Shown: positions 34,785-42,217 of the stretch, piece after piece
Position numbering within the stretch: position 1 is the stretch's first letter
How the letters are laid out: each line of letters starts with the position of its first letter
Origin: Methanobacteriota archaeon
GTDB lineage: Archaea > Thermoplasmatota > Poseidoniia > Poseidoniales > Thalassarchaeaceae
Length of the DNA: 42,217 nucleotides
NCBI GenBank assembly: GCA_002708695.1
Contig: PAOZ01000036.1
Span: forward strand, 1-42,217
Direction of reading: 5' to 3'
Program-made: the position numbers and the translations under genes
The notes under the pieces: generated by a model
The model's database searches: none
What the model saw: only the letters and a program-made list of their open reading frames with translations
What the model was told of the DNA's origin: nothing

Positions 34785-34861
34785 ACCCTAACCAAGCAAA
34801 GACGGAGCGTCAAGATTGCGATTCTCGGAGCCTTCATGTTTAGTATAGTACAGGGTTAGTC

Positions 34862-35371
34862 ATGCTACCCAACACCTCGATTGCACTTTCAGGTGTGCCG
34901 GGTTCAGGAAAATCTAGTATCGCTCGATTAGCAGAATTATCTGGTTGGGAAGTTATTTGTGTAGAGGAATTGGCTAAGACACACGGATTATTGGGTGAAT
35001 TTGATCCTGAAGAACAAGCAAAAGAAATTGATATTGAGCAACTATCTAAAACACTGGGGTCAATCCAAGGACCATTGATAATTGACGGACATCTTAGTCA
35101 TCATTTACAAGTAGATGCGATTGTCATTCTAAGATGTAAACCCTCAATTCTTCGAGAGAGACTTCAGCAACGAGACTATCCTGAATGGAAGATCGAGACA
35201 AATATTGAATGGGAAATTATTGGTAGTTCTTGGTCTGAAATCGAAAATACAATTGTAGCCGAATTTGAAACATCAGATAGAGAAGCGAATCATGTTTGGT
35301 CTGAAATTGAAAATTGGATAAACGAAGGAACCCCCTCAAGAAACCCATTCATTGATTGGATGGATGATTAG
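34862..35371 (+). CDS. AK6/Fap7-like adenylate kinase
   Basis: This 169-residue P-loop NMP kinase of the archaeal/eukaryal AK6 (Fap7, hCINAP) type has the P-loop 'IALSGVPGSGKSSIARLA'. It has 'GPLIIDGHLSHHL' in place of the NMP-binding strand, and 'VILRCKPSILRERLQQRDYPEWKIETNIEWEI', which contains the arginine-rich lid typical of AK6. In eukaryotes and archaea this protein acts as an adenylate kinase and in maturation of the small ribosomal subunit. The 77-bp gap before it, shared with the antiporter, has a TATA-like 'TTTAGTATAG' about 20 bp from the ATG. The stop codon overlaps that of the convergent phosphatidyltransferase gene by 3 bases or so. Confidence 0.9.
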   Translation: MLPNTSIALSGVPGSGKSSIARLAELSGWEVICVEELAKTHGLLGEFDPEEQAKEIDIEQLSKTLGSIQGPLIIDGHLSHHLQVDAIVILRCKPSILRERLQQRDYPEWKIETNIEWEIIGSSWSEIENTIVAEFETSDREANHVWSEIENWINEGTPSRNPFIDWMDD

Positions 35372-35970
35372 TTCATTGCTTTACGTAATTTGATAGCATA
35401 ATCTAATCCTGAAATTACAGTTAATGCCGTTGCAATCATAATGCTCCAATAACAAATTTCAGCGTAAAGCATGTCAGCCATTGATGAGCCATGAATTGCC
35501 ATACCTGCAAGAATCATAATTATTGCAATAGTTTGAGACAAAGTCTTCCCTTTTCCTAATTTACTAGCTGAAAAGTCAATTTGTTGCACTTCTGCATAAC
35601 CCCTCAAACCAGTGATCAATGTTTCTCGACAGATTATCAGGATTACTGCCCAAAATGGTACCAAAGACGAAGTCCAAGAAGAAACAGTTAGCAGAATAAG
35701 CATACTTTGAATGAGCACTTTATCGATTAGGGGGTCCATCATTCTACCAAAAACGGTAACACTATCCAATTTCCTAGCTAAATATCCATCTAAAGCATCT
35801 GTAGCCATGCCAATACTAAAAATAGCTAAAATCACCCACCAGAACCAAGGTTCAGGAAAAACATCGTTGTTATTCCAACATACAAATATGACAATCAGGA
35901 TGGGCACGGCGCCCAATCTAGACATGCTTACGATGTTTGGCCAAGGACTCACCGTCTTACCTTCGTCCAT
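35368..35970 (-). CDS. CDP-alcohol phosphatidyltransferase (PgsA-like)
   Basis: This 200-residue membrane enzyme has the complete family motif D-x2-D-G-x2-A-R-x8-G-x3-D-x3-D, seen as DALDGYLARKLDSVTVF-G-RMM-D-PLI-D. The N-terminus 'WPNIVSMSRLGAVPILIVIF' is like bacterial PgsA ('PN.LT..R...P'). About five to six helices follow. It probably transfers a phosphoglycerol or related head group to CDP-archaeol, e.g. archaetidylglycerophosphate synthase, but the exact alcohol cannot be read from sequence. It is convergent with the AK6-like gene with overlapping stops, and divergent from the large surface protein gene across 130 bp. Confidence 0.9.
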   Translation of the reverse strand: MDEGKTVSPWPNIVSMSRLGAVPILIVIFVCWNNNDVFPEPWFWWVILAIFSIGMATDALDGYLARKLDSVTVFGRMMDPLIDKVLIQSMLILLTVSSWTSSLVPFWAVILIICRETLITGLRGYAEVQQIDFSASKLGKGKTLSQTIAIIMILAGMAIHGSSMADMLYAEICYWSIMIATALTVISGLDYAIKLRKAMN

Positions 35971-35981
35971 GTACTGGTTGA

Positions 35982-36030
35982 GAACTACTCATGCAAGGTT
36001 CTTCCGGCTAGTTCAATGCTCTAAAGAACC
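35982..36030. promoter_or_regulatory. Interleaved GAAC/GTTC dyads upstream of the surface protein gene
   Basis: In the 130-bp divergent gap 35971-36100, two inverted repeats interlock: GAACTA (35982-35987) with TAGTTC (36009-36014), and GGTTCTT (35997-36003) with AAGAACC (36024-36030). The core GTTC/GAAC thus occurs four times in 50 bp. A TATA-like ATAGTATA lies further downstream, near 36084. These may be regulatory sites, but short arms in AT-rich DNA can arise by chance. Confidence 0.25.
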
Positions 36031-36100
36031 GGTTTCTAGGATATTCTCTCGGCGTCAAGTTCATGTCAGTTAGAGTACCATCGATAGTATAGGTCCAGCC

Positions 36101-39100
36101 ATGTCTACGAAGTCTCGTTCCAGTTTTACCCTCGTTTTCATCCTCTTATTCAGCATGATTTCGATCTCTCCGGTTTCAGCTGACGACCACTATGATTTCC
36201 AAGATATCGGGGACCCGAATAACGTTCAGGCCCAAGAGATGCAGGCAGTTTGGGACTCAAATTATGAGTACACTCGGGTTACTTGGAGGAACATAGGAGG
36301 GGATGGAGGAACAGAGGGAGGAATCTCATCTAGCACCATACAGAATCTTCCATTAGTAAAATATCGAGTATATCGTGCATCTCAACCAATTAATTCATCA
36401 GATATCACCGATGGAAATTATACTCATTTTAGTGAAGTTAATGCTTGTCTTCCAGAACAAGATGCATTTTCATGTTTAGATCAAGAAAGAAGTACAACTT
36501 TCCTAACTCCGCATAGTTCGAATGGATCATACCATTATGCAATTACAACAATTCTTTCTAATGGAACAGAACATGGTCTAGTAGAAATGAATATTTCTCA
36601 GAATTATGAACCTGTAGTGGAAGAATCTAATCCTATCTCTACTCCATTTAATCTTAGAGCGTCTTATGATGGTGCAGCTTCAGAGACAGTCTTGGAATGG
36701 GATAACACAGTACCAGTCTTCTTCCCTGGTCAATTGACGGAAACAGGATTGAATGCTTATACAATCCGAATTTATGAGCATCCAGTTCCTGCAACTAGAG
36801 AAAACTGGGCAGACATCAATCCATCATTGGTTGCTAGTGATTTACCTGCTGGAACCGACAGCCATCGCCTTTCAGTTCCAGAGGGTACTGATAGAGAGGT
36901 ATACTACACTGCTACAATTGTTGACAAAGGATACGAGGATTTCAGAATGTTAACTTCTAATTCTTTGAGTGAGCCTGTTCGTGAAGACAATCGCGCTCCA
37001 TCCCCTGCAATAGAAGTTGCAGCCTCGTTCACTGCCGACCCATCCACTGGGTTTGGTACATCTAGAGTTGTTTGGACCGATGATCCATATGAAGATGGAA
37101 ATGAAACATATCGTATTTGGCGAAGTTCCACTCCTTTTGGTCAGAATGTATCTGGAGCCACATTAGTTGGAACCGCTTCTGCTGGTGTTGAACAGTTTGA
37201 CGTAATAGTTGATCAAGGAACTCTTGGAGAATCTTACTATGCTGTCACTATTGCAGATTGGGTAAACAATCACGATGGTCTGGTTTCTTCAGGTTCTACA
37301 TCTACTTTGATTTTTGAAGATACATTCAATCCATGGATAGCTGAACCAACAAGTGTTTCAGCATCTTACATGAATGGTGTTACATCGATTACTTGGAATG
37401 ATCAAATGGGAGCAGAAGGCGAAGTCTACCACGTTTATCGTTCTGTAGGGACTCGGTTAACTTCGGCTTCAAATCTTACCTTGGATGCTGAATTAGTTGC
37501 TACAGTTCCGGATGGTGTTCAAAGTGCATCTTACGTAGTAAACTCTGGAATAGTTCAATCATCGTACTATTGTGTTACTACTGAAGCAAGATATGGATAT
37601 GTGAATGGAACTTATGAAGATACTCGATTTGTTCAAAATTGCTCTGAACCAACATTAGAAGATACCCGAATGCCAAATCCAGCATTTGTTTCTGAACCAC
37701 AATTAGAAGTAATGTCTTCACAAAAATATGTGCTAGTTAGTTGGATCAATAATATCGATGAATCAGGGGAGACTTATTCGATTTGGGCTCATCCAGGGAA
37801 TCCTTGGGGCATTGATGATTGGGAAGGAGAAGATGTTCTTACCGAAGACATTGCCAACGATTCCAATTGGGTTAGAATAATGGATAATATCGAGGAACCG
37901 GCTGAATCTACGACTATTTATCGAAACATCGACATCGAGGTTGGACTTGACCAGTATCGTTGGTATGCTGTAACTACTACCGACGAATATGGTAATGAGA
38001 ATTTGGCAATTTCTTCACCTGGAAATGTTTGGAGAGTTCATGAAGATACAACTGCTCCAACAGCAGAAATTACAATCGAAGGTGAAGATGAAGATGGAAA
38101 TGAATTCATTGCAAAGGCATTAACTCGTGGAGATTACCAACTTTTATTCAGAGTTAATGAGATGTTGTCCGAAGATCCTGTAATCAATGTAACTACAACT
38201 GATTATGATGAAATCGAAGGAACTGGTTTTGCTTTCACTGAACAAGGTGGAATGGTAAGAGCTGAACCTGTACCTGGAAGAGAATTGACTTATCGCTTGA
38301 GAATGACTTTACCCTCTGGCCTTGAAAATGCTGAATTGTATGTGGAGTATACTTTGGTAGATGAAGCAGGAAATACTCAGACCAATGTTGTCGTAGGTTG
38401 GCCTCTAGATGTCCAAGATCCAGATATTCAGATGTACTCCCCAGGTACATCTAGCACATACTTGTATGGAGAATATGTAAGAGTACATGGAAGTGTTAGT
38501 GATGATGTGGGTGTAGATTACGTTCGAATTAAGTTTGAAAAAGGCCTTGTCACATCTACTATTCAAAGAACTGAATGGTTCAATGTAACAGATATTACAG
38601 CGCTTGATGATGATGGCAAAGTATTCGTCTTTGAGTATGTAGATCCGGCGGCATCTTGGCCTGATAAAGGTCCACAGAAACTCATAGTTGAAGCAGGAGA
38701 TGCAGCTGGAAATGTCAGGCAGATTTCTATAATTTTCACAGTTGATTTATGTCAACGTTCAGTTAGTGGTTTTACCATTTGTGCCACTACTATTGATGAT
38801 ATTAATCCGCCTGATGTGGATAATGATGGAGTTCGTGATGATATGGACATGTGTATCGAAATTACCCAAGATGAAGTAGATTCGTCAACAGGTTGTTCGT
38901 CTCCTGGAATGTTTTCTGGAACATATCTCTTGGTTTATGCAATGGGTGGATTGAATCTTGTTTTGTTAATTGCAGCAATATTGGCAGCCTCGATGGCAAA
39001 TGCAAATCCAACTAAGAAACGACGTGGTGATGAAGAAGATATGATGGATGAAGATGATTGGATGGCAGATTTCATGAGTGGTGGCGCCAATGCCGGATCT

Positions 39101-39328
39101 CCAGATGATGTTCGTGCCGATATGGCCGCATTGAATACTTCTAAAGATGAAAAGAAAGAAGACAAGAAAGTAGAGGAAGAAGAGGATATTTTCCAAGAGA
39201 AGGTCTCACGACCGAAGCGTCGAACGAAGAAAAAGTCAGATGATGAAGATGACGATGACGATGACGATGACGATGAGGGCAGTTCTCGACCTCGAGTTCG
39301 CCGTCGTACGGTTCGCCGTCGTTCTTAG
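36101..39328 (+). CDS. Large cell-surface protein with FN3-like repeats, TM anchor and charged tail
   Basis: The 1075-residue protein starts with a signal peptide ('FTLVFILLFSMISISPVSAD'). About five fibronectin-III-like domains follow, each ending in 'Y.I(W/Y)R...' strands and joined by linkers of the form E-D-x3-P ('REDNRAPSPA', 'FEDTFNPW', 'LEDTRMPNPA', 'HEDTTAPTA'). One or two further beta domains ('MYSPGTSSTYLYGEYVRVHG') and a single TSP3-like calcium loop ('DVDNDGVRDDMDMC') come next. A membrane helix ('YLLVYAMGGLNLVLLIAAIL') precedes a cytoplasmic tail of about 110 residues that is first acidic, including nine consecutive aspartates, and then arginine-rich ('RPRVRRRTVRRRS'). Likely an adhesin, surface-binding or envelope-structural protein. 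It opens a unit with the helical-repeat gene 9 bp downstream. Confidence 0.82.
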   Translation: MSTKSRSSFTLVFILLFSMISISPVSADDHYDFQDIGDPNNVQAQEMQAVWDSNYEYTRVTWRNIGGDGGTEGGISSSTIQNLPLVKYRVYRASQPINSSDITDGNYTHFSEVNACLPEQDAFSCLDQERSTTFLTPHSSNGSYHYAITTILSNGTEHGLVEMNISQNYEPVVEESNPISTPFNLRASYDGAASETVLEWDNTVPVFFPGQLTETGLNAYTIRIYEHPVPATRENWADINPSLVASDLPAGTDSHRLSVPEGTDREVYYTATIVDKGYEDFRMLTSNSLSEPVREDNRAPSPAIEVAASFTADPSTGFGTSRVVWTDDPYEDGNETYRIWRSSTPFGQNVSGATLVGTASAGVEQFDVIVDQGTLGESYYAVTIADWVNNHDGLVSSGSTSTLIFEDTFNPWIAEPTSVSASYMNGVTSITWNDQMGAEGEVYHVYRSVGTRLTSASNLTLDAELVATVPDGVQSASYVVNSGIVQSSYYCVTTEARYGYVNGTYEDTRFVQNCSEPTLEDTRMPNPAFVSEPQLEVMSSQKYVLVSWINNIDESGETYSIWAHPGNPWGIDDWEGEDVLTEDIANDSNWVRIMDNIEEPAESTTIYRNIDIEVGLDQYRWYAVTTTDEYGNENLAISSPGNVWRVHEDTTAPTAEITIEGEDEDGNEFIAKALTRGDYQLLFRVNEMLSEDPVINVTTTDYDEIEGTGFAFTEQGGMVRAEPVPGRELTYRLRMTLPSGLENAELYVEYTLVDEAGNTQTNVVVGWPLDVQDPDIQMYSPGTSSTYLYGEYVRVHGSVSDDVGVDYVRIKFEKGLVTSTIQRTEWFNVTDITALDDDGKVFVFEYVDPAASWPDKGPQKLIVEAGDAAGNVRQISIIFTVDLCQRSVSGFTICATTIDDINPPDVDNDGVRDDMDMCIEITQDEVDSSTGCSSPGMFSGTYLLVYAMGGLNLVLLIAAILAASMANANPTKKRRGDEEDMMDEDDWMADFMSGGANAGSPDDVRADMAALNTSKDEKKEDKKVEEEEDIFQEKVSRPKRRTKKKSDDEDDDDDDDDDEGSSRPRVRRRTVRRRS
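39251..39274 (+). repeat. Hexanucleotide (GACGAT)4 microsatellite encoding poly-Asp
   Basis: Four perfect copies of GACGAT, flanked by related GATGAA/GATGAG codons, encode part of an aspartate run in the cytoplasmic tail of the surface protein. Each unit adds two residues in frame, so slippage would change tail length without frameshift. Confidence 0.9.
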
Positions 39329-39337
39329 GCGGTTTTC

Positions 39338-40132
39338 ATGTTTGGAATGGACGATCCTGCAAAGGTCGTTGATCAAATTAGAAGCTATATCGCCGAGAAT
39401 AGATTAGAATTAGCAGAAGTAATGGCCCAAGAATTGTCCACACATCTTCTCAATTCGAAGAGAGATAATGATTTGGATAGAATACTAGTTTTGGTACTTC
39501 GGGAGTGGACATTGGTACTATACATGCGAGAACAATGGAAGGAAGCGCATTCAGCATCATTACGTTTGGCAAAGGCATGCAAGATTCAGATGCGAAGAAT
39601 TCGTTCGTCTGGTGATGATGAAGCATATTCAAAGAATTTACAATTGAAGATTGAAGATTTAGTTCTTCATGGTAGGATAGAATCTTCTCGTGGCCGCTTA
39701 AGTGCTTCAAGAAAGAGATTTTCTTCAGCAATTAAATTGGATCCCAATCATATTGAGGCTCAAATTTCAAAAATTGGTTCTAGATGGAGAATCAAAGGAA
39801 ATTTGAAAGGAGCAAAATCTGATGCAATAGACTTGTTAAAAACACTTGAAAGAAGTGATGGTGTTGAAAGAATAGGAGGAGTATTAGGAATGAGAGTGTC
39901 TAATTCTCCATTCGTTTCAACAGATAGAATTTTGGAAATTTTAAACGGTTGCTGTGACCCAACTCTTGGGTTGCCAAATTCTGTAATTGAAAAATCGCAA
40001 AAAATGAGAAAGAAAATCCATTCAGAAATAGCATTAATTGAATCTGGAGAAAGAGAATCGAATGCTAGGCTTGCTGCTGCTATAGATTCCTTGACCCCTT
40101 CGGTGGATTATCATACATATTCGTCGAATTAG
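39338..40132 (+). CDS. Helical-repeat (TPR-like) protein, unknown
   Basis: This 264-residue, wholly alpha-helical cytoplasmic protein has one segment, 'GRLSASRKRFSSAIKLDPNH', that matches the second helix and turn of a tetratricopeptide repeat ('A...y..Al.ldP.h'). Neighbouring helices ('QWKEAHSASLRLAKACKI', 'NLKGAKSDAIDLLKTLE') are consistent with degenerate repeats. TPR proteins act as protein-binding scaffolds. It starts 9 bp after the surface-protein stop, so it may be translated with it and could bind its charged cytoplasmic tail; that partnership is only an inference from position. The stop codon abuts that of the convergent beta-propeller gene. Confidence 0.75.
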   Translation: MFGMDDPAKVVDQIRSYIAENRLELAEVMAQELSTHLLNSKRDNDLDRILVLVLREWTLVLYMREQWKEAHSASLRLAKACKIQMRRIRSSGDDEAYSKNLQLKIEDLVLHGRIESSRGRLSASRKRFSSAIKLDPNHIEAQISKIGSRWRIKGNLKGAKSDAIDLLKTLERSDGVERIGGVLGMRVSNSPFVSTDRILEILNGCCDPTLGLPNSVIEKSQKMRKKIHSEIALIESGERESNARLAAAIDSLTPSVDYHTYSSN

Positions 40133-42217
40133 TTATGCAGGGCCTTTGTATTGTAACCATTTCCTACATGATTGGCACCAAGTCCACCTTCCTCCATTTT
40201 CTACAGCTTCTTGTACAGGCCCGTTACAATGCGGGCAAACCTCCTGAGACTCTTTCTCTTGTGAATTTTTATCATTTAACCGATTAAAAACCACAAATCC
40301 AATTGTACCTAGAAGAGCAATTGCACCTATTACTAATACAATAAATAGAGTGGAATTTACTTCTTCAGAGTCAGATTGTTCTTCTTCAGTACTTGGAGTA
40401 TTTTCAGGCACTTCTTCGATTATTTCGGGAGGACAAGAACAATCTTGTGGATTAACGTTTGATCCATCCCAACAGATTACAGTTGGACATACAACATCAT
40501 CAGTTTCATTTGAGGTATCTTCATTGTTATTATTTTCAACATTATCTTCCGGAGCAGCACAAACCAATGGATCATTTGAATCGTAATCGTAAGGCAATCC
40601 AGAACTACTTTCTGGAACACATCCATCATTGTCTGGGTCTCCATGTGCCAAGAAATCAAATGGAAATAAATCTCCTGATTCAATTCTTAGACCTGTATTT
40701 GGGTCGATAGAGAAGGTGTAATTGTCTCCGAAACCATCACCATCTAGGTCGATGCATTGCGAACTATCATTGGGAAAAGCATCACCTGATGCAGGGGTCC
40801 GATATCCATCATTATCAGTGACATAGGTGTAATTATCTCCACAACCATCTCCATCGCGATCTGTTGTTTGCGAACTATCATTAGGAAAAGCATCTCCAGA
40901 GTCAATTCTCAAACCATTGCTTCCAATTGTGAATGAATGTGAATCACCAACTCCATCGCCATCTGAATCTCTAGATTGGAATGGGTCATCTTTGAATGCA
41001 TCTGCAACACCTATTGGATGAGCCATCCAATTATCATCTGGATCTGATACGCCGTCACCATCGGTGTCTATACATCCAAAACGATCAATATGGGATTCAC
41101 CAGAAATAGTGGGGCAATCATCTCCTTCGTTTCCGTTCGGATTATCTCCAAATCCATCTTCATCCGAATCTGCCCATTGAGTTTGGTCGTTTGGAAATAC
41201 ATCATTTTCATCAGGAACTCCATCTTGATCAAGGTCTGAAACTAATCGAGTAATTGCACCTGTATGATTAACTACAATTAATCCTCCATCTTGATCAACT
41301 GTCATCCCTCTTGGAATCCCAGAAATAGAAAACGATGTGATTACACTTTCATTCATTGGGTCAATAAATTCAATCATTCCACTTGATGATGTGGAAGAAT
41401 CTCCGGTTCCAACAAAAAGACCTCCATCATTGATGTCAATTGCTATTGAGAAAATTTCTCCATCAACAGGAATTGAACGAATAATTTGTTGCTGAATTGG
41501 GTCATACATCTTTAGCATAGAATCCCAGCCACCGGTCAACAGTACTCCTACCCCTTCTAACCATTTGTTAACCCCAGTATAATTTTCATGAGAATATACT
41601 ATCCCGTCATCTGTCCATGTCATCGGATCTGAACCACTAGTCGACCATAATCTGACACCACCTTCTTGACCTATTGAACTCATTTTCTCTCCTGAAGGAT
41701 CGAATGCAATTGTCCAATGAACATCTGTATACCTCCATTCTCTGAGAATTTGGCCGGCTTGAGAAATTACAGCCACTACTCCATCAGAAGATGTATTGTT
41801 GGGGTTTTCGCCATATGTTGCGATTATTTGGTCATGCATATTTATTCGAGCACGACCAAAAACAGAAACAGTTGTCATTGCATTAAGATCTATTGTCCAG
41901 ATATTCTTATTTTGTTCATCACATGCAACAATTGTTCCATCACTGTATCCGATAATCACTTTGTCATCATTTGTCCAATCAACACTTTTCGCAAATGGAA
42001 TTGAGTCAACAGGTTCACCAAATTCTGGATGAATACATTGTCGATTTCTAGTTCCTGAGTCTAAATCCCAAACGGTTACTACACCGCCTGAATCTGCCAT
42101 TGCTAAGAGATTACGATTTGGAGCCATAGAAATTTCACGAGTCAATCTAGTGCCTAGTCTACTATGGAAAGTAATTCCAGATGCATCTTCTTCCCAGATT
42201 TCTATTGTACCATCTCT
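40133..42217 (-). CDS. Beta-propeller/TSP3-repeat membrane protein with cytoplasmic zinc ribbon (5' end off the window)
   Basis: The track starts at a TTG (42145), but the frame stays open to the last base and the extra 24 residues (RDGTIEIWEEDASG...) are a WD40-type blade, so the true start lies outside. At least 694 residues are visible. First come about 300 residues of WD40/quinoprotein-like blades ('GGVVTVWDLDSG', 'GGVRLWSTSGSD'). About 200 residues of TSP3-like calcium loops follow ('DSDEDGFGDNPNGNEGDDC', 'SGDAFPNDSSQTTDRDGDG'), with near-copies 37 residues apart. Then come an acidic Asn/Glu-rich stretch, a membrane helix ('LFIVLVIGAIALLGTIGFVVF'), and a C-terminal zinc ribbon C-x2-C ... 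C-x2-C ('CPHCNGPV', 'WCQSCRKWLQY'). The topology implies an external propeller on a calcium-stiffened stalk. Confidence 0.85.
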   Translation of the reverse strand, partial: RDGTIEIWEEDASGITFHSRLGTRLTREISMAPNRNLLAMADSGGVVTVWDLDSGTRNRQCIHPEFGEPVDSIPFAKSVDWTNDDKVIIGYSDGTIVACDEQNKNIWTIDLNAMTTVSVFGRARINMHDQIIATYGENPNNTSSDGVVAVISQAGQILREWRYTDVHWTIAFDPSGEKMSSIGQEGGVRLWSTSGSDPMTWTDDGIVYSHENYTGVNKWLEGVGVLLTGGWDSMLKMYDPIQQQIIRSIPVDGEIFSIAIDINDGGLFVGTGDSSTSSSGMIEFIDPMNESVITSFSISGIPRGMTVDQDGGLIVVNHTGAITRLVSDLDQDGVPDENDVFPNDQTQWADSDEDGFGDNPNGNEGDDCPTISGESHIDRFGCIDTDGDGVSDPDDNWMAHPIGVADAFKDDPFQSRDSDGDGVGDSHSFTIGSNGLRIDSGDAFPNDSSQTTDRDGDGCGDNYTYVTDNDGYRTPASGDAFPNDSSQCIDLDGDGFGDNYTFSIDPNTGLRIESGDLFPFDFLAHGDPDNDGCVPESSSGLPYDYDSNDPLVCAAPEDNVENNNNEDTSNETDDVVCPTVICWDGSNVNPQDCSCPPEIIEEVPENTPSTEEEQSDSEEVNSTLFIVLVIGAIALLGTIGFVVFNRLNDKNSQEKESQEVCPHCNGPVQEAVENGGRWTWCQSCRKWLQYKGPA

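Noticed and set aside
34785-34861. Possible tRNA or hairpin (CTAACC ... GGTTAG) between the antiporter and AK6-like genes
   Set aside because: Only 6-bp ends pair, no cloverleaf arms or T-loop sequence can be found, and the arms are 60 bp apart; treated as ordinary divergent promoter DNA.
39251-39274. CRISPR-like or other functional repeat array
   Set aside because: The repeat is only a codon-level hexamer in frame within a poly-Asp tract; no spacers or palindromic repeats exist in the window.
40350-40710. Short ORFs on both strands within the propeller gene
   Set aside because: Shadows of the low-complexity Asp/Asn/Glu region; no features of their own.
42120-42145. TTG at 42145 as true start of the propeller protein
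   Set aside because: The frame continues without a stop to the window edge and the upstream residues (DGTIEIW) form a WD40-like blade, so the start lies outside the window.

Overview
The window looks like a chromosomal segment of a marine planktonic archaeon, most likely Candidatus Poseidoniales (Marine Group II Euryarchaeota) or a close relative. This is inferred from archaeal information-processing genes (MCM helicase N-terminus, archaeal/eukaryal-type Trm1, an AK6/Fap7-like kinase, a TrmB-type regulator), from low-GC and very compact coding sequence, and from large membrane-anchored surface proteins whose aspartate-rich thrombospondin type-3-like repeats (DAFPNDSSQ / DxDGDGxGD) are common in that group. 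No marker such as rRNA is present, so the placement is not proven. I see no tRNA or rRNA gene, CRISPR array, insertion sequence or phage gene. The longest stretch without a gene is about 180 bases (228-410).

Layout. (1) At 1-227 the start of an mcm gene runs off the left edge on the minus strand. It is divergent from a plus-strand housekeeping cluster at 411-5622: PPC-domain protein, NIF3-like protein, purM, a zinc-ribbon protein of unknown function, and trm1. (2) moaA (minus) faces trm1. A membrane protein with a Met-rich tail and nfuA (plus) follow. (3) At 8.2-13.8 kb there is a minus-strand run: ribA, an atypical peroxiredoxin, a TrmB-like regulator, a membrane protein, a UbiB/ABC1 kinase and an FAD oxidoreductase. 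(4) From 13.9 to 33.6 kb every gene is on the plus strand: Nudix hydrolase, class II photolyase, SRPBCC-epimerase fusion, threonine aldolase, a second zinc-ribbon protein related to the first, an anchored thioredoxin-like protein, an AddB-like nuclease, an AddA-like helicase-nuclease, a small membrane protein, an M20 peptidase, a coiled-coil protein and phosphatidylserine decarboxylase. (5) At 33.6-36 kb lie a CaCA-family antiporter, the AK6-like kinase and a CDP-alcohol phosphatidyltransferase. (6) At 36-42.2 kb are a large FN3-like surface protein, a helical-repeat protein and a beta-propeller/TSP3 membrane protein that runs off the right edge.

Two themes stand out. The first is a complete, translationally coupled AddAB-like helicase-nuclease pair (21736-30263) in an apparently archaeal genome. 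AddAB is typically bacterial, and both subunits here carry PD-(D/E)XK nuclease motifs plus cysteines that could bind an Fe-S cluster. The second is a divergent block around 13.9 kb that joins flavin synthesis, peroxide defence, a regulator, Nudix hydrolysis, photolyase and a TIGR01777-type epimerase. Its gene content resembles bacterial light/singlet-oxygen regulons. The shared promoter holds an AT-rich core centred within an 8-bp inverted repeat.

Genome compaction is extreme. All five convergent gene pairs have stop codons that overlap or lie no more than 2 bp apart. Many track starts are TTG or GTG codons just upstream of an in-frame ATG; where the ATG looked better I moved the start and said so.
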